Shown: piece by piece, positions 39,378 to 48,516 of the stretch
Layout: every line of letters begins with the position of its first letter
How positions within the stretch are numbered: the first letter of the stretch is position 1
Assembly (NCBI GenBank): GCA_002839855.1
Contig: PGYV01000010.1
Span: 17,323-81,322 of the forward strand
Direction: 5' to 3'
DNA length: 64,000 bases
Origin: Candidatus Goldiibacteriota bacterium HGW-Goldbacteria-1
GTDB lineage: Bacteria; Oederibacteriota; PGYV01
Notes under the pieces: model-generated
Seen by the model: only the letters and a program-made list of their open reading frames with translations
The model's database searches: none
What the model was told of the DNA's origin: nothing
Translations under genes and position numbers: made by a program

Positions 39378-39386
39378 ATTATAACA
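39378..39386 (-). promoter_or_regulatory. Extended -10 promoter for the A2M-pbpC-spoIID unit
   Basis: TGTTATAAT on the minus strand is followed by the RBS and ATG of the alpha-2-macroglobulin. The -35 (TTACGC, 17 bp upstream) is weak. Confidence 0.45.
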
Positions 39387-39466
39387 CAAACCGTTATAAG
39401 GCGTAAATAAATATACATATAACCGCAGATATTTGACCGGTAAATACGGTTAAAGGTTTGGAGGTT

Positions 39467-40288
39467 TTAAGATATTTTAAGGAGAAACTTGATTGTGTTT
39501 TCAAGGGCTTCTGTGTCAATTGCTGTATCTTTGCACGGCCCGAAAGGGCGCTTGTTTGGGATGCCTACCACAGTTATAGAACCCGGGGTATCTGACATTC
39601 CGGCTATAAGGTCGCGTTCACACGCCACCCCTATTATGGCATCCGGCTTAACTTTTTTTATCATCTGCCTTGCGGAAGAACCGCCTGTCGCGGTAAAAGA
39701 AGTAACTTTATATTTCTCCGTCAGCTCCGCGGCTTTAAGGCGCGTCTCTTTATCAAGGCAGCGCGGAAGCAGAACAAGCAGATTCTGGCTTTTAAATTTT
39801 TTACGCGTTGCATATACAAGCGCGTTATTTACTTCAACAAGGGAGTGCCCTATTCTGTCTTTTGATATTTTAAAAAAAGCTCCGATTTTGTAAACTACAG
39901 GGTAAATCCATTCAATGTGAAGCCCGTTTTTACGGGCAAATGGCAGCACCGCAAAATTGAAACTTACCGAAACTAAAAGTAAAAAAGACCATATATATAG
40001 CGCTGCAAGTATTACTATTAATATCTTCATCACAAGAAGGTCAACAATAGGATTCCACTGATTCAGCCTTGGCGCTATCATATAATAGGCAAACATGGCC
40101 GCTGACGTTAAAAAAAGAAGCGCCGCAAAGTAAAAGGATAAAAACAGCTCCTTTCCCTCTTTTATCTCTTTTTCATATCCTGATAAATCGCCAACCCACC
40201 CAGCCCATTCATCGCCAAGCCTGCGGTCTATTACCTGCGGGTTTTTTGTCGTTTCCTGCAGGCTCTGTTTTTCTTGGTCTGCCATCAT
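39467..40288 (-). CDS. DUF116 membrane protein
   Basis: The 273 residues have two or three membrane segments (about 45-140) and a cytosolic C-terminal part with LLVLLPRCLDKETR, TGGSSARQMIKKVKPDAIIG and a Cys-bearing stretch VACERDLIAGM...RPFGPCKDT, all typical of DUF116. Function is unknown; the conserved cysteines hint at metal or redox chemistry. It lies 66 nt after the YfiH-type gene, possibly the tail of the dcw transcript. Confidence 0.88.
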   Translation of the reverse strand: MMADQEKQSLQETTKNPQVIDRRLGDEWAGWVGDLSGYEKEIKEGKELFLSFYFAALLFLTSAAMFAYYMIAPRLNQWNPIVDLLVMKILIVILAALYIWSFLLLVSVSFNFAVLPFARKNGLHIEWIYPVVYKIGAFFKISKDRIGHSLVEVNNALVYATRKKFKSQNLLVLLPRCLDKETRLKAAELTEKYKVTSFTATGGSSARQMIKKVKPDAIIGVACERDLIAGMSDTPGSITVVGIPNKRPFGPCKDTAIDTEALENTIKFLLKIS

Positions 40289-40354
40289 TACCTCTGTTTA
40301 TTGTTTTTTACTTTTATTAATTATACCAGACAGGCAGAAAATATGTTTTGTCTT

Positions 40355-41146
40355 TTATTTAATACCTATCAGATACATCATTCTGCCGGTTTCTTTGCCG
40401 TCACGCCGGTAGCTGTAAAACATCTTACTGTGCGTGAAAGTATCCATTTCATTTATGAATATATTTTCTTCTTTTACCCCGCACGATAACAGCAGGTTTT
40501 TGTTTCCCTGCCACATGTTCATTGTTGTTCCTATCTTTTTTTCTTTGAATATTTTGCTGAATAACGGGTCTTTCTGCAGATTTTCATAGACTTCCGGGCC
40601 CACTGCAAAAGACTTGGGCGCTATTGCCGGCGACATGGAAACAAGCATGTGCTCCGGCGAGCATTTAAATTCATTTATCATTATCATGGCAGTTTTTAAA
40701 ATCAGTTTGTTTGCCACCCCGCGCCAGCCTGTGTGTACAGCCGCTATCACTTTTTTATCAGGGCACGCGATGACGCTTGTCACGCAGTCAGCGGCACGCA
40801 CCGCGATGGCATAACCCTTTTCATCGGTAATCAAAGCGTCACATTCAGTATCCGTTACATAAGTCCTGTTTTCCGGCGTTATGACGCAGACATTATCACC
40901 ATGCACCTGTACAGGCGCGTAAATTTTATCAATATGAAGCGCGCGTTTAACCTTATCAATATTTTTTACAACTCTTTTATGGCTGTCCAGCGAATTAAAA
41001 CCCGTATTCAGGCTTGCATACACGCCTTCACTTTCACCGCCGGTTCTTGTGGTAAACGCTTCATAAAACAAACCCGTCTTATTGATTACTTTATTTCTTA
41101 TAAAAAGCATCTGGTTCTTGGGATATAATTCAAAATTTTTGTTCAT
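40355..41146 (-). CDS. YfiH/PgeF-type multicopper polyphenol oxidase family protein
   Basis: This 263-residue cytosolic protein has the family metal ligands in ADCVTSV and AVHTGWRGVANK. YfiH-type proteins have been given purine nucleoside phosphorylase/adenosine deaminase activity and, in E. coli, a role in correcting peptidoglycan precursors carrying the wrong first residue. That suits a position beside the amidase and mur genes. Its ATG overlaps the amidase stop (ATGA). I leave the symbol blank because the substrate is not fixed. Confidence 0.9.
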   Translation of the reverse strand: MNKNFELYPKNQMLFIRNKVINKTGLFYEAFTTRTGGESEGVYASLNTGFNSLDSHKRVVKNIDKVKRALHIDKIYAPVQVHGDNVCVITPENRTYVTDTECDALITDEKGYAIAVRAADCVTSVIACPDKKVIAAVHTGWRGVANKLILKTAMIMINEFKCSPEHMLVSMSPAIAPKSFAVGPEVYENLQKDPLFSKIFKEKKIGTTMNMWQGNKNLLLSCGVKEENIFINEMDTFTHSKMFYSYRRDGKETGRMMYLIGIK

Positions 41147-42267
41147 AGCACCCTTTCCAGGTAATCAAGCACGCCTGTATAAATTCCTAAAGCCACGGAA
41201 CTTCTGAATTGTTCGTCCGCAAGCTTTTTTTCCTCTTCTTTATTTGATATAAAAGCGCATTCCACCAGAACGGAAGGCATAGCTGTTTTAGCCAGCACAT
41301 AAAAAGGCGCGCGTTCCGTGGGCAGCCATTTTAATTTAAGTTTTTTCACCAGGCTGCTTTGAATATAACCCGCCGATTCTATACTTAAATATTCAAAGGC
41401 GCCTTTTTTTAGATCGCTTAACAGCATGTCAAAAGAACCGCCCCTGCTGTTTTCAAATTTCGCGGCTTCCGCGGCTTCCCGTGAAGACGCAGTCCTGCTG
41501 TATATATAGCTTCTTGTGCCCTGCACTCCGCGGTTGCGCGCCGCGTTACAATGAATACTGATAAAAAGATCGGCTTTATTTTTGTTGGCAAATTCCGCCC
41601 TGTCTTTAAGCGGAATGAAAATATCTTTTTCGCGTGTCATCAGAATCTTCAGGTCTTTATTCTTTTTAAGCTGTTCTCTTAGCTTTAACCCGACATCCAA
41701 AACGACATCTTTTTCATATAATCCCGCGGGGCCGATGGCACCGGGGTCATTGCCGCCGTGGCCGGGGTCAATTATTATGATGAAAGGCCCTTCTTTCTTT
41801 TTCTTACCGGATTTTTTTACAGTCTCTTCCACTATCCTTATTTCATCAGCCGCAGCTGTATTTACGGCAGCAGTAGCCGTAGCCGCGGATACAGGTATTG
41901 ATACAGCCTTTGAAGAAGTTGGAACAGCTGTGGGTAATAATGCAGTTTCAGCAGGCCTTTGTTTTACTTCACCCAATACCTTAGTTATTTCATCAAAAGT
42001 CCTCTGGCTTAAAAAAACATTTGCCCCGTTCACAAAAGGAGGAGTATCAACGCGGATTAACTTATTCCCGGATTTTATGTAAGGGTAATTTAAAACAATT
42101 TTTACTTCTTTATTGCCGCCGCCCACGGTTATAAAGCCGCGGTCCCAGTCAGCGGTGTAATCAGTATTTGTCTCTCTTAAAAGGTATTTTAAACTTACAA
42201 GTTCTTCCGCAAAACATACCCCTGCCGTTAAAAAGAGCAGTACCGGCAGGAGTATTTTTTTTAACAT
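41143..42267 (-). CDS. N-acetylmuramoyl-L-alanine amidase (Amidase_3)
   Basis: This 374-residue exported hydrolase cleaves the amide bond between MurNAc and the stem peptide during cell separation. It has a signal peptide (about 1-20), a copper-amine-oxidase-N-like strand domain (LKYLLRETNTDYTADWDRGF to VFLSQRTFDEI) in place of AMIN, an Ala/Thr-rich linker (about 110-160), and the catalytic domain: IDPGHGGNDPGAIGP, FISIHCNAA and the final ECAFISN Glu. It begins 3 nt after the ftsZ stop, so it extends the dcw operon. Confidence 0.94.
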   Translation of the reverse strand: MLKKILLPVLLFLTAGVCFAEELVSLKYLLRETNTDYTADWDRGFITVGGGNKEVKIVLNYPYIKSGNKLIRVDTPPFVNGANVFLSQRTFDEITKVLGEVKQRPAETALLPTAVPTSSKAVSIPVSAATATAAVNTAAADEIRIVEETVKKSGKKKKEGPFIIIIDPGHGGNDPGAIGPAGLYEKDVVLDVGLKLREQLKKNKDLKILMTREKDIFIPLKDRAEFANKNKADLFISIHCNAARNRGVQGTRSYIYSRTASSREAAEAAKFENSRGGSFDMLLSDLKKGAFEYLSIESAGYIQSSLVKKLKLKWLPTERAPFYVLAKTAMPSVLVECAFISNKEEEKKLADEQFRSSVALGIYTGVLDYLERVL

Positions 42268-42270
42268 ATT

Positions 42271-43449
42271 TTACTGAAGCCTTTTTTCATACATGCGTGT
42301 TTCCATCATTCTCTGATAGGTGGGCCTGTCCACATCTTCATAAGACCCTTCATACGCTTTTCTTGACCACGCCGCCACATTGCGCGAACTGTTCCTTGAT
42401 TCATGTTCCTGCCTCATTTCGGGCTGTTCCTGAACTTTAGGCGCCTGTGCACATTCTTTAACCTCTTCCATTTCTTTGATTCCCGTTACAAGCACAATTA
42501 CCTCTATTTCATCTCCCAGTTCCTCGTCATTTACCATACCATATTTCACAAACGCGTTTTCACCCGTCATTTTGTTAAGGTTGTCTATTTCCTGCAGTTC
42601 ATTTAAATTAATGCACCCCGCAAAATTAACAAGTATATTCTTGGCTCCGTTTAACAGCGCGTTGCCCGTGAACGGGTCGTTCATTGCTTTTTCAAACGCT
42701 TTTTTAATTTTATCCGTGCCGCCCGCCCTGCCGATACCAAGAAAAACATCTCCGTCTGATTTTAAAGCTGTCTTTACATCTTCAAAATCAATATTTTGAT
42801 ATCCGGTTTTGGATATCATGTAAACCATCCCGTTTATAATATTTACAAGGGCGCGGTTAACTTCCATGTACGCTGTGGTGACCGGCATCTGTTTGTCGCA
42901 CGCCTGAAATATCCTGTCATTTGGAATAGCAATTATATTATTTACTTTTTCTTTAAGCCTTTTCATTGACGTTTCAACTATATGCTGCTTGCCGGCGTTT
43001 TTCATTTCCATCTTAAACGGAGTAATTACAACAGCCACGGTCATTATGTCCAGTTCACGCGCTATTTCCGCAATTACCGGCGCTGCTCCGCTTCCGGTGC
43101 CGCCGCCCAGCCCCGCTGCTATAAAAAGCAGGTCTGTTCCGCGCAGCATATTTGCAATGTATTCCCTGTCTTCTTCCGCGGCGCGTTCTCCCTGTTCAGG
43201 ATTGCTTCCGGCGCCCCTGCCTCCCGTTAACATCCTTCCAATCTGAACTTTGTCCGCCACATTGACACGCCTTAACGACTGAATGTCGGTGTTGACAGCG
43301 ATTAAGTCCGCGTCACGCACGCCCATTTCCGACATTGCGTTAACAATGTTACATCCGCATCCTCCGACACCCACCACCTTTATTATTGCCCCCACCCTTT
43401 CTCCGGCTGTTTCTTCATCCCCTACAAGTTCAAATTTCAGTGCATCCAT
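42271..43449 (-). CDS. ftsZ: Cell division protein FtsZ
   Basis: This tubulin-like GTPase forms the division ring. The 392 residues include KVVGVGGCGCNIVNAM, the tubulin signature GLGGGTGSGAAPV near 115-127 and the T7 loop in NIDFEDVKTAL, where the synergy Asp lies. A spacer of about 60 residues ends in DRPTYQRMMETRMYEKR. The conserved C-terminal peptide that normally binds FtsA/ZipA is hard to recognise there. It follows ftsA after 11 nt. Confidence 0.98.
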   Translation of the reverse strand: MDALKFELVGDEETAGERVGAIIKVVGVGGCGCNIVNAMSEMGVRDADLIAVNTDIQSLRRVNVADKVQIGRMLTGGRGAGSNPEQGERAAEEDREYIANMLRGTDLLFIAAGLGGGTGSGAAPVIAEIARELDIMTVAVVITPFKMEMKNAGKQHIVETSMKRLKEKVNNIIAIPNDRIFQACDKQMPVTTAYMEVNRALVNIINGMVYMISKTGYQNIDFEDVKTALKSDGDVFLGIGRAGGTDKIKKAFEKAMNDPFTGNALLNGAKNILVNFAGCINLNELQEIDNLNKMTGENAFVKYGMVNDEELGDEIEVIVLVTGIKEMEEVKECAQAPKVQEQPEMRQEHESRNSSRNVAAWSRKAYEGSYEDVDRPTYQRMMETRMYEKRLQ

Positions 43450-43460
43450 GCTGCGCCTCC

Positions 43461-44708
43461 TTATATATATTCGCTTATCAGATTTTTAATTATTTGCCAT
43501 ATGCTGTCGCCGCTTTTTTTCTTTAAAAAGTGGTTGTTTAATCCGCTTTCGTTTACGTAATAACCCACAAGCCCTACTGCCGTGGAATATTCCGGCTGGC
43601 TGACAATGTCATAAAGGCCCACTATCTTTTCTTTAATGGGCACTCCCACGCGCGCCCTTACATTCATCTGTTCCCTGAACATGCGTTCTATGCCGTTTAA
43701 CTGCGCTGTGCCGCCTGTTATTACAACACCGCCGCTATACTGCCCTTTTTCAATACCCTCTTTTTCAAGTTCTATCTGCACAAATTCCACAAGTTCCTTT
43801 ACGCGCGCCTGAATATAGCTTGCAAGCTGCCTGCGGGAAACCTGTGTCACTTTATTGCTTCCCATATCCGGCACATCAACCATTTCATCTTCTGCCGCGT
43901 CTTCGGGATAAACCAGCCCGTGTTTTTTCTTAATTTCTTCCGCGTTTGTCTTTGTGGTCTGAAGAAGCGTCACAAGGTCAGATGTTATAAGGTTACCGCC
44001 CACGGGAATAACCTTTACAAATTTCAGCGCGTCTTTCTGATATATAGCCAAATCGGTGGTGCCTCCGCCTATATCCACAAGCAGGACTCCGATATCTTTT
44101 TCATCAGCGTAAAGCACTGCTTCTGAAGAGGCTATTGACTGAAGTACTACATCTTCCGTGCTGTAGCCGGCCTTGCTTATAACTTTTCTTACGTTATCTA
44201 TAGCGGTCACCGACCCTGTAATTATGTACGCATCCACTTCAAGCTTAAGCCCGGTCATTCCTATCGGGTTCTTTATTTCATCCTGCGAATCAACAATATA
44301 CTGCGTTGGAATTACGTGCAGCACTTCCATGTCATGCGACATAGGCACGCTTGTAGCGCCTTCAATTGCCCTGTCCTTGTCAGCTTCAGTAATCTCTTTC
44401 TGTTTGCTGTGGGAAAGCGACGTCATGCCGTGACCTTTTATTCCTGCAATATTTTTCCCGGAAACAGACGCGACCACAGAATTAACTTTCACGCTTGCCA
44501 TCTGTTCAGCTTTCATCAGGGACTTTCTTATGGCGTCGGAAGTGTCGGCGATATTTACAACGTTGCCTTTGGAAACGCCTTTATTTTCCTCCCAGCCTGT
44601 GCCTATTACATTTATTTCGTTCTCCCTGATTTCCGCGACAACCGTACACACCTTTGTGGTTCCGATGTCAACCGCGGCTACAATATGCCCGTCATTTGAT
44701 GATCCCAT
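43461..44708 (-). CDS. ftsA: Cell division protein FtsA
   Basis: This 415-residue actin-like protein ties FtsZ filaments to the inner membrane. AVDIGTTKVCTVVAEI and LVDIGGGTTDLAIY are phosphate-binding blocks, with the SHS2 (1C) domain between them and GGVVITGGTAQLNGIERM near 330. The C-terminus SIWQIIKNLISEYI is the amphipathic membrane-binding helix. It sits between ftsQ and ftsZ with short gaps, the canonical order. Confidence 0.97.
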   Translation of the reverse strand: MGSSNDGHIVAAVDIGTTKVCTVVAEIRENEINVIGTGWEENKGVSKGNVVNIADTSDAIRKSLMKAEQMASVKVNSVVASVSGKNIAGIKGHGMTSLSHSKQKEITEADKDRAIEGATSVPMSHDMEVLHVIPTQYIVDSQDEIKNPIGMTGLKLEVDAYIITGSVTAIDNVRKVISKAGYSTEDVVLQSIASSEAVLYADEKDIGVLLVDIGGGTTDLAIYQKDALKFVKVIPVGGNLITSDLVTLLQTTKTNAEEIKKKHGLVYPEDAAEDEMVDVPDMGSNKVTQVSRRQLASYIQARVKELVEFVQIELEKEGIEKGQYSGGVVITGGTAQLNGIERMFREQMNVRARVGVPIKEKIVGLYDIVSQPEYSTAVGLVGYYVNESGLNNHFLKKKSGDSIWQIIKNLISEYI

Positions 44709-44722
44709 TTATTCACGCCCCT

Positions 44723-45307
44723 TCATCTGATTATCACCCTGTCTTTGTAACGCATATCTATGACAGAGTATTTTTTATTCATCCCGCCCGCTTTTTTTAT
44801 CACAAGGGCAAGGTTGCTTAACTTCGCGTTATCCAGGTCATTGCCCGCGATAACTTTTTTTCCGTCCATTGTTATCATTACTATCATTTCCGGATTTTTA
44901 ATATTTATTTCTGATATACCTTCAAGCCCTGATGATGACAGCCTTAATACCGACTTTAAAGCTTTTTTATATGCCGTATTTTTAGTATCCGCCGAAATTC
45001 CAGTAAGCACGGGAAGGTCATGCCTTTCTTCGGCATCATCAACAGGTTTAAGGCTGCCCGTTGAATTTAAAACAAAAAGCCCTCCGGACGTCATTACAAG
45101 ATACTTCTGCTGCGCAAAAGGAGACGTAATCTGCGGCATTTCCGGAAGCCTGAAATTTTTTGCCGCATAACCTATTATCCTGGTGCCGGCAAATAACAGC
45201 ATTACTATAAGCACGCCGCCCAAAACAGCATTCTTAAAGCCGTTTTTAAGCGCAACAGCGCCCGCTGTGTTAACCCTTCTGGCCATAAATTGTTTTCTTT
45301 TATACAT
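44723..45307 (-). CDS. ftsQ: Short FtsQ/DivIB-like protein lacking POTRA
   Basis: The 194 residues comprise a basic cytoplasmic tail, one membrane segment (about 28-47), then a beta-domain with DLPVLTG near 98 and a final IDMRYKDRVIIR, which is the usual end of FtsQ (normally IDLRYPDRVVVR). The POTRA domain expected between membrane and beta-domain is absent; typical FtsQ is about 250-280 residues. Its start overlaps ddl by 8 nt, so no missing 5' part is likely. The first ATG is used; Met8 is possible. It is assigned by motif plus position before ftsA. Confidence 0.75.
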   Translation of the reverse strand: MYKRKQFMARRVNTAGAVALKNGFKNAVLGGVLIVMLLFAGTRIIGYAAKNFRLPEMPQITSPFAQQKYLVMTSGGLFVLNSTGSLKPVDDAEERHDLPVLTGISADTKNTAYKKALKSVLRLSSSGLEGISEINIKNPEMIVMITMDGKKVIAGNDLDNAKLSNLALVIKKAGGMNKKYSVIDMRYKDRVIIR

Positions 45308-46223
45308 TCTTCTTTTTTAACGCTCCTTCTATTAATATCAAAAGCAGCTGATAAAAACTTATGCCCGCAGCTTTGGCGGATTCCGGAAAAAGGCTTGTGG
45401 GTGTCATTCCGGGAAGCGTATTTGCTTCAAGTACGTATGGCACGCCTTTGCTTACTATTATATCCACCCTTACGTATTCCTCGCACATCAGGGCGGACGC
45501 GACTTTTAAAGCGGTTTGTTTCGCGTTTTCCATGTCTTTTTTCGAAAGCCTTGCCGGTATTATATGCGTGGATTTGCCTGCCGTGTATTTTGCGTCATAA
45601 TCGTAAAATTCATTCTGCGGCACTATTTCTATTACCGGCAGCACTTTCCCGTTTAAAACCGGAAGCGATATTTCCACGCCCTTTATATATTCTTCCACTA
45701 AAACTGCCCTTCCTATTTTCAGGACAGACTTTATTGCGGCCTGCGCCTCTTTACTATTTTTCACCAAAAAAACTCCGACCGAAGAACCGTTATCCACGGG
45801 TTTAAAATAAAGCGGATATTTCAGTTTCAAGCTTCCCGGCCCATTTTTTTTATCCAGTACCTGAAACGCGGGGGTCGGGATATTATTGCTTAACATTATC
45901 TCTTTTGATTTAACCTTATCCATCACAAGCGCGGAAGCAAGCACGCCGCACCCTGTATAGGGTATTTTGTAAAATTCAAGAATGCCCTGTACTATCCCGT
46001 CTTCACCGTAAGTCCCGTGCAGGCCGTTAACAACCACATCAGGTTTCGCGTTTATAACAGACGAAAAATCCCTTTTATTAATATCTATCTCTGTTACGTT
46101 ATGCCCGTTTGCCCTTAACGCAGCGGCAATGCCCGCGCCTGTTAAAAGCGAAACTTTGCGTTCTTTTGAAAGCCCGCCTTTTAAAACCACAATCTTAAGC
46201 TTTTTTAAATCTGCCTTTTTCAT
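45300..46223 (-). CDS. ddl: D-alanine--D-alanine ligase
   Basis: This ATP-grasp enzyme makes the D-Ala-D-Ala dipeptide used by MurF. Its 307 residues are normal for DdlB. They show VLKGGLSKERKVSLLTG near 13-29, NGLHGTYGEDG near 62, KPVDNGSSVGV near 136, and EANTLPGMTPTSLFPESAKA near 266-285 carrying the metal-binding Glu/Asn and the active-site loop. It lies between murB and ftsQ, overlapping ftsQ slightly. Confidence 0.97.
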   Translation of the reverse strand: MKKADLKKLKIVVLKGGLSKERKVSLLTGAGIAAALRANGHNVTEIDINKRDFSSVINAKPDVVVNGLHGTYGEDGIVQGILEFYKIPYTGCGVLASALVMDKVKSKEIMLSNNIPTPAFQVLDKKNGPGSLKLKYPLYFKPVDNGSSVGVFLVKNSKEAQAAIKSVLKIGRAVLVEEYIKGVEISLPVLNGKVLPVIEIVPQNEFYDYDAKYTAGKSTHIIPARLSKKDMENAKQTALKVASALMCEEYVRVDIIVSKGVPYVLEANTLPGMTPTSLFPESAKAAGISFYQLLLILIEGALKKKNV

Positions 46224-46252
46224 AATATCTCCATAAATATTTTAACTTGATG

Positions 46253-47152
46253 CTATCTTATGTACCTGACTTCCTCTTCAAGGCGGATTCCTTTTTTCTT
46301 AAGCACTGTCTTTTTTACATAATCCGCAAGTTTTACCACATCATTAAATCTGGCATTGCCTTTATTTATTATAAAGTTAGCGTGCTTTTCTGATACTGCC
46401 GCGCCGCCTATCTGTTTGCCTTTAAGCCCGCATTCTTCAATCACGCGCCCTGCCACATATTCCGGAAACTTATTCTTAAAATAACTTCCGGCGCTTGGTT
46501 CCTGCGGATGTTTCGCTTTCCGCAGTTCTATTATGCGGCTTACCTCTTTTTTCACCTTCGCAGGCGTGCTTTTTTTCAGTTTCAATTCCACACCTGTTAT
46601 CACGCACTCTTTTTTCATGAATATGCTTTTTCTGTATGAAAACACCTTTTTACAGGATTTAACCTTTGTCAAAGCGCTGCCCGCGCCCGCAACATGAACC
46701 ACATCTATCACTTCCGCGAACGATTTTCCAAAAGCCCCCGCGTTCATATACGCGGCGCCGCCCACAGAACCGGGGATACCGGACATGAATTCCATTCCCG
46801 ACAGGCCGTTCTTCGCGGCAAATTCCATAAGTTCTTCAATAGTAGCGCCGGCACCCGCAAAAATACCGGATGCGCCTTTTTTTTCAATGTGTGAAAAGCC
46901 GTTTTTCAGCGATATAAAAACCTTATTAATTCTGCCGTCCTTTATAACCATATTTGACATACAGCCGACAGCCATAAATGGCATACCGTGAGATTTGCAC
47001 GCCTTAATCACGGCGCTTACTTCTTTTTCAGAACGCGGAATTACAAACAAAGCGGCTTTGCCGCCTATTTTAAAATATGAAAGCTCTTTCACGGCAAAGT
47101 CCGCAAAAAGCTCAATTCCCGCCTCTGATAACTGCCTGCGCAGAGAATTCAT
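46253..47152 (-). CDS. murB: UDP-N-acetylenolpyruvoylglucosamine reductase
   Basis: This FAD enzyme reduces the enolpyruvyl ether to the lactyl group of UDP-MurNAc. The 299 residues are of the short (type II) class. SYFKIGGKAALFVIP is near 25-39, SGIPGSVGGAAYMNAGAFG near 124-142, YRKSIF near 173, then AGSYFKNKFPE with the catalytic Ser, and the terminal Glu in RLEEEVRYI. Its start overlaps the murC stop by 1 nt. Confidence 0.97.
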   Translation of the reverse strand: MNSLRRQLSEAGIELFADFAVKELSYFKIGGKAALFVIPRSEKEVSAVIKACKSHGMPFMAVGCMSNMVIKDGRINKVFISLKNGFSHIEKKGASGIFAGAGATIEELMEFAAKNGLSGMEFMSGIPGSVGGAAYMNAGAFGKSFAEVIDVVHVAGAGSALTKVKSCKKVFSYRKSIFMKKECVITGVELKLKKSTPAKVKKEVSRIIELRKAKHPQEPSAGSYFKNKFPEYVAGRVIEECGLKGKQIGGAAVSEKHANFIINKGNARFNDVVKLADYVKKTVLKKKGIRLEEEVRYIR

Positions 47153-48516
47153 TAAGCCTCCCTTTCAAGGAGTTTTTGTATCTGATTCACGTTTCCGGCT
47201 CCCATTAACATCACATAGTCGCCTTTTTTTACAATGCCCATTACCCTGTTAACTATTGCTTCCCAGTTTTTTTCATAATAAACATTTTTATAACCCGACT
47301 CTGCCATTGCGTCCAGTATAAGCTGGCTGGTAACACCGGGTACCGGCGCTTCCCTTGACGGATAAATTGAATCCAGCACCACCACGTCCGCCAGAGATAA
47401 TGACTTTGCAAAATCAAGATAATGAAACTGAGTGCGCGAAAAGAGATGCGGCTGAAAAACCGCTATCACTTTTTTCTTTCCTGCCACAACCCTGGCTGTT
47501 TCCAGCGTCTTTGCTATTTCCGCAGGATGGTGAGCGTAATCATCCACCACAGTAAAAAGTTTATTCAGATAAACATTAAACCTTCTCTGCACGTTCTGGA
47601 ATCCGGCAAGGGCTTTTTTAATGACCGCCGGCTTTATTCCCTGCCCGTAAGCGATAGAGATACACAGCGCCGCATTCATAACATTATGGCTTCCGGGTAT
47701 GTTCAGTGTAAACACACCCAGTTTTTTCTTTTCAAAAGTTATTTCAAAAGTCTGTGAAAAACCTTTTACCTTTATATTGCTTATAACCACATCATTATCG
47801 CGTTTTGTGCCGAAAAACACTTTTTTCACGTATATTTCACTTTCAATATCCCTTACATTTTTGTCATCGCCGTTAAGATAAGCCGCGCCAAAAAAAGGCG
47901 TCTTATTTATAAACTGCACGAAAGCCTGTTTTAAGTTATCCATTCTTTTATAGTAATCCATATGGTCATTATCTATGTTTGTAACTCCGCATATCACGGG
48001 GTTCAGGTGAAGGAACGATCCGAACGCCTCACACGCTTCCGCAATTACATACTCGCCTTTTCCCGCTTTGGCATGCGCGCCTTTTGATTTTACAAGCCCG
48101 CCCACTACAAAAGTGGGGTCAAGTCCGGCTTCTTCAAATATTCCGGCAAGCATGGAAGTGGTGGTGGTTTTGCCGTGCGACCCTGCTATTGCCACGCCTT
48201 TTTTAAGCCTCATTACTTCGTTAAGCATTACCGCGCGCGGAATAACCGGAATTTTCATCCTTCTGGCTTCGGTTATTTCCGGATTTGTTTCCGGCACCGC
48301 ATTGCTGTACACAAGCACCTGCGCGTTTTTAACATTCTTTTTATCATGGCCTAAAAATACTTTCCCGCCCATGGATTTAATACGCATTGTGGTGTCAGAC
48401 TCTTTGGCGTCCGAACCGCTGACCGAATAGCCCATATTAATGAATATTTCCGCCAGGCCGTTCATCCCTGACCCGCCGACGCCTACAAAATGTATCCTTT
48501 TTACTGTTTCAGCCAT
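47152..48516 (-). CDS. murC: UDP-N-acetylmuramate--L-alanine ligase
   Basis: This Mur ligase adds L-Ala to UDP-MurNAc. The 454 residues show an N-terminal Rossmann motif (FVGVGGSGMNGLAE), the ATP loop AGSHGKTTTTSM near 112-123, the metal/ligand blocks TNIDNDHMDYY near 180 and DDYAHHPAEIAKTL near 317, and the C-terminal MLMGAGNVNQI. It overlaps murG by 8 nt at its start and murB at its end. Confidence 0.98.
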   Translation of the reverse strand: MAETVKRIHFVGVGGSGMNGLAEIFINMGYSVSGSDAKESDTTMRIKSMGGKVFLGHDKKNVKNAQVLVYSNAVPETNPEITEARRMKIPVIPRAVMLNEVMRLKKGVAIAGSHGKTTTTSMLAGIFEEAGLDPTFVVGGLVKSKGAHAKAGKGEYVIAEACEAFGSFLHLNPVICGVTNIDNDHMDYYKRMDNLKQAFVQFINKTPFFGAAYLNGDDKNVRDIESEIYVKKVFFGTKRDNDVVISNIKVKGFSQTFEITFEKKKLGVFTLNIPGSHNVMNAALCISIAYGQGIKPAVIKKALAGFQNVQRRFNVYLNKLFTVVDDYAHHPAEIAKTLETARVVAGKKKVIAVFQPHLFSRTQFHYLDFAKSLSLADVVVLDSIYPSREAPVPGVTSQLILDAMAESGYKNVYYEKNWEAIVNRVMGIVKKGDYVMLMGAGNVNQIQKLLEREA